From the NCBI GenBank assembly GCA_964385305.1, contig CAYLOP010000039.1, positions 1 to 21,551 of the forward strand: a stretch of DNA of 21,551 nt. Direction: 5' to 3'. Every line of letters starts with the position of its first letter. The first letter of the stretch is position 1. This DNA is from CAYLOP01 sp964385305. GTDB lineage: Bacteria; Chloroflexota; Anaerolineae; Anaerolineales; E44-bin32. Below the pieces are notes generated by a model. It was not told where the DNA came from. It was given only the letters and a program-made list of their open reading frames with translations, and did no database searches. Positions 1 to 8,217 of the stretch are shown one piece after another. A program made the position numbers and the translations under genes.

Positions 1-908
1 TAGGCCGCGTCGACGGCCGCCCAACCACCTTCCTGATAAAGCGAGCGGACGAAGGATTGCCCCGCCATATAGGGGAAGCGTAGATCCTCGCGCATGAAGC
101 GTGGCGCTGAGTCCAGGACAGGCGTTTCGAGTGTGCTGAACAATGCCACCAGATCGTCCCAATCCTCTTGCGTTGCGTAGATCTGCCACCATTGGTTTTC
201 GAGGAGCGTGGCATCGCCTTCCACAAGCGCCTGTAGGGCTGCACAGCGTTCACCCTGGTTTTCGCAGGCTTCTTCGGAATATCCAAGACCTTCTTCGAGA
301 TCATAGATTTGGTCCTGGAGGGCATGGGTGTATTCGTGTGCGAAGGTGAGACGCTGCGGACCCCCAAGTTTGGCTCCGCAGATGAGCGCCATCTCTTCTG
401 TTTCATCGTCGTAGTAACCCGCGATTTGCTCGCTGTATAGATCCGTGTAGAAGGTCAAAAGATTAAAATCAGCGGGCAACAAACCCAGAAGCGAGAGCAG
501 GCGGGCTTCGTCTTGTGCGTCCTCTTGGCTGTACTCGCTATAAAATTCATCGGTCACTTGTTGGCGCAGTTGTTCCCTTGTAAGCATCGTACGCTCGACG
601 GATTCCAGCGGGTGCAGACCACGCAGCGTAACCACCTGATTCTCGATTTCGTCAAGCTGGGAGCGTTCTTGCGCAGTGAGTATCGGGCAATTCGTAACAC
701 TCGTCGGCGAGACAGGGGGTTGGAGCGAGGGTTTTTGTTCAACCTCGCGAGTGGGAGTGGATGCAATGATCGTTGGTGTAACGACAGGTGGGGCGGTTGT
801 AGGAAAGAGTCCTTCAATGGCCTGACAGCCGGCGCTTGCCAGGGTGAAGAGAAGAAGTAGGGTGATCAGCGACACAGTGTGCTTCAAGCTTGAAATCCTC
901 ATTCGCAT
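1..908 (-). CDS. Secreted HExxH zinc metallopeptidase, putative lipoprotein (3' end cut by window edge)
   Basis: The frame is open from an ATG at 908 to the left edge, giving 302 complete codons without a stop; an in-frame ATG at 902 is an equal alternative. The N-terminus is a signal peptide (basic start, hydrophobic LITLLLLFTLASAGC) with a possible lipobox Cys at residue 28, followed by a Pro/Thr-rich spacer to about residue 70, as in surface-anchored proteins. The zinc motif HEYTH lies at residues 191-195, and LVEGDA (Glu230) could supply the third ligand, as in gluzincin-like peptidases. I do not recognise the exact family. The gene starts 35 nt after the deacetylase-like gene on the same strand, so it may be co-transcribed, although a TACAAT hexamer just upstream could be a separate -10. 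No clear Shine-Dalgarno is visible. The metallopeptidase call is fairly secure; the substrate is unknown. Confidence 0.75.
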   Translation of the reverse strand, partial: MRMRISSLKHTVSLITLLLLFTLASAGCQAIEGLFPTTAPPVVTPTIIASTPTREVEQKPSLQPPVSPTSVTNCPILTAQERSQLDEIENQVVTLRGLHPLESVERTMLTREQLRQQVTDEFYSEYSQEDAQDEARLLSLLGLLPADFNLLTFYTDLYSEQIAGYYDDETEEMALICGAKLGGPQRLTFAHEYTHALQDQIYDLEEGLGYSEEACENQGERCAALQALVEGDATLLENQWWQIYATQEDWDDLVALFSTLETPVLDSAPRFMREDLRFPYMAGQSFVRSLYQEGGWAAVDAA

Positions 909-943
909 AATACGAAAGATTGTATCATCGCTTTCCTGGGTTG

Positions 944-1891
944 TTATGCTGGGCGCAAGATCTGAGGTTGCATGGGAATTATTTTATTTTTTTGAGAAAT
1001 CTGTTCGACTGCGATCCTGGTAGTCTGATAGTGGATGTCGACGATGTCTTCAATGTTGCGAGCATAGCCGCCAGACAGTACGATCGCGACAGGGAGATCT
1101 GCAGCTTGGCAGAAGCGCAACACCATACGGTCTCGTGCTGCCAATCCATCCTTGCTGAGCGCCAGCCAGCCGAAGGTGTCCCCAACGTAGGGGTCCGCAC
1201 CCGCCAGGTAGATTGCCAGATCAGCATGGGCAGCATCAAGCGCCTGCTGAACGCCCTCGCTCAATGCATCTAGGTATGCATCGTCCCCCGCATCATTGGG
1301 CAGAGCGATGTCGAGGTCGCTTTGCTGTTTGTGGAAGGGGAAGTTCTTCTCGGCGTGGATCGAGAAGGTGTAGACGGATGGATCGTCGCGGAAAATGGCC
1401 GCTGTTCCATCACCCTGATGAACATCGCAATCCAGGACGACGACCCGCTCTGCGCGCGCCTCAACTTGCATGGCACGGGAGGCAATTGCGACATCGTTCA
1501 GCATGCAAAATCCAGACCCGTGATCCGGGTGTGCGTGGTGTGTGCCGCCTGCAAGATTAATGCCCATATCGTCGTCGAGTGCTGCTAGGCAAGCGGCAAG
1601 CGTGCCCCCTGCGGAGTGCCTGGAGCGGATCACCAGTTCTGGCGACCATGGGAACCCGATGCGCCGCAGTTCTTTGGCGGTGAGTTCCCCATGTTTCAAG
1701 CGATTCCAATAGCCGCTTGTATGGACGCGCAGGATCTCATCCTCGGTTACTGCGGGTGCAACGAGCAGATCTGGATCTCCGATCAGCGCTGTTTCGAGGA
1801 TACGCTCACGGAGGCGAGTGTATTTTCGGATGGGAAAGCGATGCCCCTCTGGAAGGGGAAAATCGAAGATGTCTGAAAAGTATGCGCGCAT
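944..1891 (-). CDS. Histone deacetylase-superfamily amidohydrolase (AcuC/acetylpolyamine-deacetylase type)
   Basis: This 315-residue protein has the usual length of bacterial HDAC-fold deacetylases and carries all their signatures. GGTHHAHPDHG holds the catalytic His pair H118/H119. DCDVHQGDG supplies zinc ligands D156 and H158, GADPY supplies D233, and LSGGYA supplies the transition-state Tyr276. It should hydrolyse an N-acyl amide, such as acetyl-lysine or an acetylpolyamine, in a Zn-dependent reaction in the cytoplasm; the substrate cannot be read from sequence. There is no signal peptide. The ATG at 1891 is preceded by an AAAGG-like ribosome site. It lies 48 nt downstream of the FGGY kinase on the same strand and may be the distal gene of the fadR operon. 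The family call is firm; a link to lipid metabolism is only positional. Confidence 0.9.
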   Translation of the reverse strand: MRAYFSDIFDFPLPEGHRFPIRKYTRLRERILETALIGDPDLLVAPAVTEDEILRVHTSGYWNRLKHGELTAKELRRIGFPWSPELVIRSRHSAGGTLAACLAALDDDMGINLAGGTHHAHPDHGSGFCMLNDVAIASRAMQVEARAERVVVLDCDVHQGDGTAAIFRDDPSVYTFSIHAEKNFPFHKQQSDLDIALPNDAGDDAYLDALSEGVQQALDAAHADLAIYLAGADPYVGDTFGWLALSKDGLAARDRMVLRFCQAADLPVAIVLSGGYARNIEDIVDIHYQTTRIAVEQISQKNKIIPMQPQILRPA

Positions 1892-1939
1892 GGATGTTGA
1901 ACCTTTTATTGTTCGTGAAGAACATTACCCAATCATTTT

Positions 1940-3499
1940 CTACAAGTTGTGTGCCGGAGAGATTTTTCGCATTTCTTCATAGAGCGGTCGAAGGCGTGCG
2001 TACATCCGGCGGTAAACTCGTTGGTAGAGCGCTTCATAGATTTCATGGACTTCAGAATCGGGCTCGAATGTGTCTCCCAGATGTGTCATGGATGAGATGG
2101 CACTTCCGAAATCAGGATGGAGCCCGATGCCGACCGCGCCATCGATGGCAGCACCCAATCCTGAAGCCTCGTAGATGTGCGGACGTGCTGTTGGTAATCC
2201 GAAGACGTCCGCCGTGAGCTGCATGGCTGCATCGCTCTGGCTCCCGCCACCGGCCACACGAAGCTCGGTGATGGGCACTTTGCTGCGCCTGGACGATCGC
2301 TCCGCTCCCTCGCGCAGGGCATAAGCGAGTCCTTCCAGGATAGCGCGATAGATGTGCGCACGTGTGTGTACATCGCCAAAGCCGATAATCGCCCCCTTGG
2401 CTTCGGGCCCTGGTGATTTGAGACCGGGCGACCAGAATGGTTGCAAGGTCAATCCGTCAGAGCCGGGTGGAACAGCGTTCACCAATTCGTCGAAAAGATC
2501 CTCAGGCTCAATGCCTTGTTTGTCGGCGATGCGTTGCTCGCGCAGCCCGAATTCCTGCTTAAACCAACTGACCATCCAATACCCGCGGGTTATTTGAATC
2601 TCAAGGCTGTAGGCGCCGGGGACGGCTGCTGGGTAGGGAGGGATGAGCGGGATGACCTCCACATACTTGCGATGTGTGGTGTTGATTGTGGCGGCCGATC
2701 CGTAGCTCAGACAGCCGATGTGCGGCTCGAGGCACCCTGCTCCGATGACCTCGCAGGCTTTATCGGCGGCCGCAGCGATTAAAGGCAATCCGGCGGGTAT
2801 GCCCGTGGCGTCCGATGCGATCTGCGTGATCTTCCCCAATGGATGTGCAGGCGGTACCAGATCCGGCAGCAGGTCCGGATTCATCGGTACGGCCTGCCAT
2901 TTCCAGTCCCACTTTTTCGACCAGTGTAAGTTCTTATAGTCGAAGGGGATATACGCCACCTGGCATCCGACGGAATCGACGAATCGACCGGTCAAGCGAT
3001 GGGTCAGGTAACCCGAGAGGAGCAGGTATTTGTGAGTCTTCTCCCAGACATCTGGCTGATGTGTGCGTATCCAATTGGCTTCGGCTTCCGCCTGAAGGTA
3101 GGCGACGGTGTCCGACATCCTGGCCAGCCGAAATGCGATTCCCCATAGTCCGCCAACCGGCGTTAAACCCTCTGTGCGGCGCTGATCCAACCAAACGATG
3201 GCAGGCCTCAAAGGCTCACCATTTTCATCGACATTGATAACGGTTGACCGTTGTGTGGTGAGTGCGACCGCGACGATGGATTGGGGGGTAACGTCCGATG
3301 TGGCCCATAATCCGTTGCAAGCCTGGCAGAGGGCATCCCAGAACATCTCAGGGGCTTGCTCAGCCAGGCCGGGGGACTCCGAGTAGTAAGGTTCGATGGG
3401 CACCCGGTGCTTTGCGACCAGCGTTCCGTGCGCATCAAATGCCATGGCGCGCACACTTTGGGTTCCGTTGTCGATGGCCAGAATGAGATCGTCAGACAT
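1940..3499 (-). CDS. FGGY-family carbohydrate kinase (possible glycerol/polyol kinase)
   Basis: This 519-residue protein has the full length of FGGY kinases. The N-terminal phosphate-binding motif AIDNGTQSVRAMAFD (about residues 8-22), a WLDQRRTEG block near the sugar site, and the C-terminal AGGGSQSDAAMQLTADV plus EASGLGAA blocks of the actin-like ATPase fold are all visible. It would phosphorylate a sugar or polyol with ATP in the cytoplasm. The start is fixed by AGGAGG six bases upstream of the ATG. It begins 13 nt after the GlpD-like gene, so the two are surely one transcript; glycerol kinase activity feeding G3P to that enzyme is the obvious hypothesis. The sequence does not look like classical GlpK, and a xylulose/ribulose-type or unusual polyol substrate is equally possible. 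Confidence 0.88.
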   Translation of the reverse strand: MSDDLILAIDNGTQSVRAMAFDAHGTLVAKHRVPIEPYYSESPGLAEQAPEMFWDALCQACNGLWATSDVTPQSIVAVALTTQRSTVINVDENGEPLRPAIVWLDQRRTEGLTPVGGLWGIAFRLARMSDTVAYLQAEAEANWIRTHQPDVWEKTHKYLLLSGYLTHRLTGRFVDSVGCQVAYIPFDYKNLHWSKKWDWKWQAVPMNPDLLPDLVPPAHPLGKITQIASDATGIPAGLPLIAAAADKACEVIGAGCLEPHIGCLSYGSAATINTTHRKYVEVIPLIPPYPAAVPGAYSLEIQITRGYWMVSWFKQEFGLREQRIADKQGIEPEDLFDELVNAVPPGSDGLTLQPFWSPGLKSPGPEAKGAIIGFGDVHTRAHIYRAILEGLAYALREGAERSSRRSKVPITELRVAGGGSQSDAAMQLTADVFGLPTARPHIYEASGLGAAIDGAVGIGLHPDFGSAISSMTHLGDTFEPDSEVHEIYEALYQRVYRRMYARLRPLYEEMRKISPAHNL

Positions 3500-3512
3500 G
3501 GGTTCCTCCTTG

Positions 3513-5135
3513 TTATGGAGTGTGTTCCAACTCGTGAGAGCGGTTATGCTGTCCGGGAAGTTGATAACAACTCTGCCAGAGTTGTGTGTAGTGTTCTACT
3601 TCGTGGATCCAGCGCGCATCGTCCCATTTGAGTTCGGGTTGAACGACCGCGCGGATTTCCTCTAGCATGGTCAGACCGCCATCCGGGATCAACAATCCAA
3701 GGCGGACGCGTCGAAGCAGGAGATCTTCAAGGTGCACGACGCCCTCCGCACGTGCGGCCCACCGCAACTCAGCCATCAAGGCGGGGCTCTCACCGATGGG
3801 CTGCAACTCTTCGGGATTGGCTGCTGCGAGCACAGCCGGGGCATCCGCCCCATGTCGACCGATGAGCCAAAGGCGGGCGGCAGGATCAAGATCGGCGTAC
3901 AGCGAGGATTCAGCCGGTGGCTTGTCGAGTACCTGGAGCTTCCGATCAAATGCTGGACGACCGGGTAACCAGCGGCGCATGGATCGAAGCGCGTCGTGCG
4001 CCATCAGACGGAAGGTGGTGAGCTTCCCTCCTGTTACTGTGAGGAGCCCATCCTCATGCCAAACGACGTACTCACGCGACTCCTTGGATGGGTCTGCAAT
4101 ACCCGTGTCGACGACGGGCCGCACGCCAGCGAAGGTGACTTGAATATCTTCAAGCTGAAGCCCCGCCTCGGGGAAGGCCTTATCCACGGCTTGCATGAGA
4201 TAGTTCGCCTCGCCCTCGCTGATGGCCGGTTCGTCTATCGGGGCTACATTGTGGTCCACATCCGTTGTTCCCACCAATGTGACAGCTTCCCAGGGGAAGG
4301 CAAATACCGGGCGGCCGTCGACGGGATGCAAAATGCTGACGGCGCGCGGCAGGGGAAGTCTCTCCCAGGGAAAGATCAGGTGACCTCCGCGCAGCTTGCG
4401 GAGCCGCGGGATCCCGTTGATCTGGGTTCGCAGCTCATCTGCCCACGCGCCGGTGGCGTTGATGACCACTGGCGCTTCGACCTCCACCGTACGACCGTGT
4501 GTTACCGGCGCCTGGTCACATATGGAAACGCCTGTCACCCGGCCAGACCTTAAGCGCAGAAGCCCTTCCACACGCGCGTAGTTGAGCGCCGTCCCGCCAT
4601 CTCGAACCGCTTCACGAATCACGCGCAAGACAAGACGCGCATCATCCGTTTGAGCGTCGATGTATCGATAGCCCCCCAATAGATCGGGGGATGTCAGCGG
4701 GGAGCATAAATTGCGGATGCCGTTCGCATCGTAGTGTTGATGCCCCCATTTATAGGCCAGCAGATCGTAGATGACCAGCCCCGCACCGAAGACCCAAGCC
4801 GGTATCCGGTCGCCCCGAAAGTTGGCCAATAAAAAACCCAAGGGGCTCACTAAACCCCGCCCTTGTTTGAGGAGACGTTCACGCTCGCGCACCGATTCGT
4901 ACGTGAGCCTGATTTGAGCGTTTCGCAGATAGCGGAAGCCGCCATGGACGAGTTTTGAGGAGCGGCTGGATGTACCAGAAGCGAAGTCCCTCGCTTCAAC
5001 AAGTAAGGTCTTGAGACCGGCTCTTGTGGCCTCGCGCAGGATCCCGGCACCCGTGATGCCACCGCCGACCACAATCAGATCCCAGGGTTGGTCAAGTTGA
5101 GACCATATCTGATCACGCCAACCTTTTTGCCACAT
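3513..5135 (-). CDS. glpD: Glycerol-3-phosphate dehydrogenase, FAD-dependent (GlpD/GlpA type)
   Basis: The product is 540 residues with the N-terminal FAD Rossmann motif DLIVVGGGITGAGILREA, then GTSSRSSKLVHGGFRYL, which is highly typical of GlpD, and a C-terminal helical DAO_C-like domain. It oxidises sn-glycerol-3-phosphate to DHAP and passes electrons to quinone at the membrane. I chose the ATG at 5135 because GAGG lies about eight bases upstream and the protein then starts just before the FAD fold. An in-frame GTG at 5216 would add 27 residues and overlap the upstream gene but has no ribosome site. It sits between the AGPS-like flavoenzyme (57 nt) and the FGGY kinase (13 nt). DHAP made here could feed the upstream flavoenzyme's pathway (inference). 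Family assignment is strong. Confidence 0.92.
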   Translation of the reverse strand: MWQKGWRDQIWSQLDQPWDLIVVGGGITGAGILREATRAGLKTLLVEARDFASGTSSRSSKLVHGGFRYLRNAQIRLTYESVRERERLLKQGRGLVSPLGFLLANFRGDRIPAWVFGAGLVIYDLLAYKWGHQHYDANGIRNLCSPLTSPDLLGGYRYIDAQTDDARLVLRVIREAVRDGGTALNYARVEGLLRLRSGRVTGVSICDQAPVTHGRTVEVEAPVVINATGAWADELRTQINGIPRLRKLRGGHLIFPWERLPLPRAVSILHPVDGRPVFAFPWEAVTLVGTTDVDHNVAPIDEPAISEGEANYLMQAVDKAFPEAGLQLEDIQVTFAGVRPVVDTGIADPSKESREYVVWHEDGLLTVTGGKLTTFRLMAHDALRSMRRWLPGRPAFDRKLQVLDKPPAESSLYADLDPAARLWLIGRHGADAPAVLAAANPEELQPIGESPALMAELRWAARAEGVVHLEDLLLRRVRLGLLIPDGGLTMLEEIRAVVQPELKWDDARWIHEVEHYTQLWQSCYQLPGQHNRSHELEHTP

Positions 5136-5191
5136 GGTGAACCTCGCTTGGTGGTTATCATCTGTCGTACGTGATTTCTGCCCTGCGTTCT

Positions 5192-6790
5192 CTAACCATC
5201 GTTCAGAAGATTCCACGGATTAAAAAGTGTATCGGGGTCCAGGTTCTTCTGCATCGCTTGAAGCAAGGCCATCCCGATCTTGCCTTTCTCAGATGGTAAG
5301 TAGGGCGCATGGTCTACCCCTACGCCATGTTGGTGGCTGATCGTGCCGCCGGAGGTGACCACGGCCTGGCTGGCTTTGGCCTTGAGTGTTTGCCAGCGGC
5401 GAAGTGTCTCATCAGGCTTTTCAGCGCGCCGGAAAATGTAGGTCACATACACGCTGGCACCGTCTCGATAGGTGTGTGAGAGATGCGCAAACGCAAGCAC
5501 ACGCTCACCCTCTTCTGCGATCCCATGCTTGAGAGTTTCTTTGAGTCTAGCTGCAGTTGGCAAGACACTGATCCATGGCACTGCGGTCTCGAGCGTGTCG
5601 ATGGCGAAGCCCTTTTCCCAGAGGGTGTTTCGAAGGTAGGGTGTGAGGAAGCGGGATTTGCCCCACATCTTCCCGATCACATAATCCACTGGGAAGGCGC
5701 CGTGCGTACGAAGAAGCGCGTTCATGCGGTGCTTGGTGAAGGTGAAGGATGGGCGGTCGCCCGTGATGCCGTAGATCAATAGACATCGATCGGGACCGTA
5801 GCCCAACAAGCGTAAACCGCGATCGGCGAGATGTGTGAGTCGTTCTCGACCCGCTAAGACCAATGTGGTTTCCGTTTCCTGTGCGTCACTCAAGCGCATC
5901 ATCGAGACGCGCATACCGGCCTGCGTGGCTTCCCGCACCGCGGCGGCGCCGGCTTCGAAATCCGAGAAAAAGGCAGCATAAAATCGATCCAACTCAGGCA
6001 GGTGGCGGATGCGGACGGTTGCTCGGGTGATCACGCCCAAGTGCCCTTCCGACCCCAGAACGATCTCACGCAGATCCTGGCCGGCGGCGCTGGCGGGGAA
6101 GGCTGGGATATCAAGCGGGCCGCGCGGGGTTTCGAGATGCCCTCCAGCGAAGAGGGGCTCGATCCTCCCGTAATAATAGGATTGCTGACCGCTGGAGCGC
6201 GTGGCGATCCAGCCGCCGAGTGTGGACAGTTCCCATGATTGAGGGAAGTGGCCTAGGGTGTATCCGCGAGGGTTGAGGTGGGCCTCCAGCGCGGGGCCGG
6301 CTACGCCAGCTTCGAAAGTCGCCAAGTTGCTATCTTCATCGAGGTCGAGCAGTCGATCCATACGGCTGAGATCGAGCGTGAGGGTAGGGGCACCGGCATT
6401 GGGTGGGTTGATATGACCAACCACACTCGTGCCGCCGCCATAAGGAATCAGCCGCACATGATGTGCTTTTGCATAGGCAAACAAGTTGTGCAATTCGTCA
6501 TCGCTTGTGGGGTATGCCACACCATCCGGGAAACTATCGATCCGACCGGATCGCAGAGCGACCCAATCAGGTAGGCTCTGACCTCTTGCATGGCGAAGGC
6601 GCTCCGACGCCGATGTGGAAATAAGCGGGTGTGGGTCGAGGCGTGACCCCGGGACGGTTTGTAAAACCTGCTCGTAAGCTGCGTCAGGGGAAGCGAAGGG
6701 TTCGCCCAAGACCTGGGCGAGATAAAGGGTGGCTGGTTCGGGGAGGGGATAGGTTTTCGAATCGTCGCCCCATCCATTCCAGCGTCTCAT
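5192..6790 (-). CDS. Alkyldihydroxyacetonephosphate synthase-like FAD-binding oxidase
   Basis: This 532-residue protein belongs to the VAO/PCMH flavoprotein fold. It opens with MRRWNGWGD, the conserved start of AGPS-type enzymes. The FAD-binding loop IPYGGGTSVVG is at about residues 115-125, then STLGGWIATRSSG (about 189-201), LGSEGHLGVITRATV (about 245-259) and, near the C-terminus, ISHQHGVG (484-491), which matches the His-rich AGPS active-site block. AGPS swaps the acyl group of acyl-DHAP for a fatty alcohol in ether-lipid synthesis; related members are 2-hydroxyacid oxidases. The ATG at 6790 is decided by AGGAGGG five bases upstream, overlapping the fadR stop; a longer in-frame start at 6892 would run into fadR. 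The neighbours (fadR, glpD) favour a lipid or DHAP role. The activity is inferred; the family is secure. Confidence 0.85.
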   Translation of the reverse strand: MRRWNGWGDDSKTYPLPEPATLYLAQVLGEPFASPDAAYEQVLQTVPGSRLDPHPLISTSASERLRHARGQSLPDWVALRSGRIDSFPDGVAYPTSDDELHNLFAYAKAHHVRLIPYGGGTSVVGHINPPNAGAPTLTLDLSRMDRLLDLDEDSNLATFEAGVAGPALEAHLNPRGYTLGHFPQSWELSTLGGWIATRSSGQQSYYYGRIEPLFAGGHLETPRGPLDIPAFPASAAGQDLREIVLGSEGHLGVITRATVRIRHLPELDRFYAAFFSDFEAGAAAVREATQAGMRVSMMRLSDAQETETTLVLAGRERLTHLADRGLRLLGYGPDRCLLIYGITGDRPSFTFTKHRMNALLRTHGAFPVDYVIGKMWGKSRFLTPYLRNTLWEKGFAIDTLETAVPWISVLPTAARLKETLKHGIAEEGERVLAFAHLSHTYRDGASVYVTYIFRRAEKPDETLRRWQTLKAKASQAVVTSGGTISHQHGVGVDHAPYLPSEKGKIGMALLQAMQKNLDPDTLFNPWNLLNDG

Positions 6791-6800
6791 GTTTACCCTC

Positions 6801-7505
6801 CTAAGGTTGCGCCGCTGCCTTTCGCCATAGGTCAAGCGACTTGTGCATGACGGCGCGCGTGACGGCTTCAGCCGCATGAGCGTCTTGAGCAATGCCGGCT
6901 TCCCGTAAGTCGTGGTAGAAGGTGCGCGAGTGCTGGCGGGCTTCGGGTTTTGAGAAATAGATCAGGGCCATGCTGTGGTACAGGTCACAAAAGCCGTTGA
7001 GAATCAGTGTGAATACCGGGTTGCCCGAAAGAATTGTCAGGTTCTGATGCAGTTGCCAGTCGGCTTTGGCAAACGCCTGAGGTATGTCTTCTAAATCCGT
7101 GTAGCCATCCAGCAGGGAGACGATTTCCTGGGGATGGTGTTGGATGGCTGCTTTTGTATACGATGGTGCCAATAGAAGTCGGACAGTGAGCAGGTTTGGG
7201 ACGAAATCGGGCGGTGTGTGTTCTTTGTGGTGTGCGATGGCGCCTAAAACGCCCAGGTTCCCCTCCCGCCAGAAATCGCGGACACGGGTAGGGCGGCCGT
7301 GTCGGATTTCGACCCACCCGTCGCGCGCCAGGCGTTGAAGTGCCTCGCGCAACGTCGGTCGGGTGACACCCAGTTGTGCGGCGAGGTCACGTTCCGCCGG
7401 CAGTGTTGAGTCGATGGGAAAATGGCCATCGAGGATGGCCTCGATGAGGCGGTTCTCCGTGAGTTCAGCGGGTTTGAGGGGCGCATCCCAGTTCATGTTG
7501 CCCAT
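6801..7505 (-). CDS. fadR: FadR-type GntR transcriptional regulator (acyl-CoA-responsive)
   Basis: This 234-residue protein has a GntR winged helix at about residues 15-80, with PAERDLAAQLGVTRPTLREA and LARDGWVEIRHGRPTRV, blocks that closely resemble E. coli FadR, including the TR(x)TLRE recognition helix. The C-terminal half keeps FadR-like stretches (SGNPVFTLILNG, YFSKPEARQHSRTFYHDL), pointing to the FadR_C acyl-CoA-binding domain rather than FCD or UTRA. It should bind DNA as a dimer and release it on long-chain acyl-CoA. It is the first gene of the operon; its stop overlaps the ribosome site of the AGPS-like gene, suggesting coupled translation. A 20-bp palindrome just before the start implies autoregulation. 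No good Shine-Dalgarno precedes the ATG at 7505 or the one at 7496, so translation may be near-leaderless. Confidence 0.88.
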   Translation of the reverse strand: MGNMNWDAPLKPAELTENRLIEAILDGHFPIDSTLPAERDLAAQLGVTRPTLREALQRLARDGWVEIRHGRPTRVRDFWREGNLGVLGAIAHHKEHTPPDFVPNLLTVRLLLAPSYTKAAIQHHPQEIVSLLDGYTDLEDIPQAFAKADWQLHQNLTILSGNPVFTLILNGFCDLYHSMALIYFSKPEARQHSRTFYHDLREAGIAQDAHAAEAVTRAVMHKSLDLWRKAAAQP

Positions 7506-7506
7506 T

Positions 7507-7526
7507 CTGGTAAGTGGTCTTACCAG
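7507..7526 (-). promoter_or_regulatory. FadR operator: 20-bp perfect palindrome at the fadR start
   Basis: CTGGTAAGTGGTCTTACCAG has perfect 8-bp arms around four bases. Within it, TGGTCTTACCA (7515-7525) fits the TGGTnnnACCA core of FadR/GntR operators. On the minus strand, AACTGGTAAGACCACTT agrees well with the E. coli FadR consensus as I know it. A possible -10 hexamer TACACT (minus strand, 7534-7529) lies just upstream, placing the predicted transcript start inside the palindrome, so a bound repressor would block initiation. No convincing -35 was found. Autoregulation of the fadR, AGPS-like, glpD and kinase operon is inferred. Confidence 0.75.
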
Positions 7527-7734
7527 TTAGTGTACAGGATTTTTCCCTAAATTTCCACGATGACGACTTGCAGAGGATGCCTCAACGATGCTCGTTAACT
7601 CGGAAACCTCACACATCATCCCGCGCTAAGGCATGTTTGTACCGAAGTGTCCAGGAACCTGGCTGGCCAACGGCGCAGCCTTCGTGCCTGCGGGCAGCAA
7701 CCTGCAAGGGTATTGTGGTTGGGAGGCGCCAGGA

Positions 7735-8217
7735 CTAAAAAAGTGCGCCTGCCAGCAAGCCCACCAGTGGGGGGATAAGTAGCCCTATCGTGAGTCGAAC
7801 CAGCGTGAAGCGCCATCCCAGAAAGGGGAGTTCGAATGTAACGTTGAGCAGAGCCAGACTCGCCCAGGATGTGATCATGGCAAGTGTAGGACCGATGCCA
7901 GCCCCGGCCTGGTAGAGGGTCGCGATCAGCGGGAAGATGATATACGGTCCACCAGGCAGGAGCATCCCAGCGCCTGTCCCAATCAACAGACCGCGTCCAC
8001 CGGAGTCCGGACCGATCCAGGTGCGCACGAGATCCTGAGGCGAGAGTACGTTCACATACCCCACGATGATGAAGGCGACCACGAGCAAGGGCAGTGTGCG
8101 TTTGAGGGTAGCTGTGCCGCTTCGTATGCCTCGGATATGGCGGTCCTCACCCAGGCGCCAAGCATAAACAAGCAACACAGCGGCGATAGCGATCATGATG
8201 ACTGTTGCTTGGATCAT
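7735..8217 (-). CDS. Half-size permease, second member of a tandem pair (ArsP/DUF318-like)
   Basis: This 160-residue, strongly hydrophobic protein has about four membrane segments. It carries the block GMLLPGGPYIIFPLIATLYQ, whose GGPY/PL(I)A pattern is repeated in the neighbouring gene, and then GAGIGPTLAMITSWASLAL. This resembles half of the predicted-permease fold of the ArsP/DUF318 group, whose usual members are about twice this length. Its ATG overlaps the stop of the upstream permease by four bases (ATGA), so the two are translationally coupled and probably assemble as a heterodimer in the inner membrane. The substrate is unknown. The 229 bp between this gene and fadR hold the FadR operator and no convincing gene. 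Confidence 0.75.
   Translation of the reverse strand: MIQATVIMIAIAAVLLVYAWRLGEDRHIRGIRSGTATLKRTLPLLVVAFIIVGYVNVLSPQDLVRTWIGPDSGGRGLLIGTGAGMLLPGGPYIIFPLIATLYQAGAGIGPTLAMITSWASLALLNVTFELPFLGWRFTLVRLTIGLLIPPLVGLLAGALF

Noticed and set aside
6791..6892. 34-residue N-terminal extension of the AGPS-like protein
   Set aside because: It would overlap the fadR end, has no ribosome site, and the real start has AGGAGGG just upstream and begins with the conserved MRRWNGWG.
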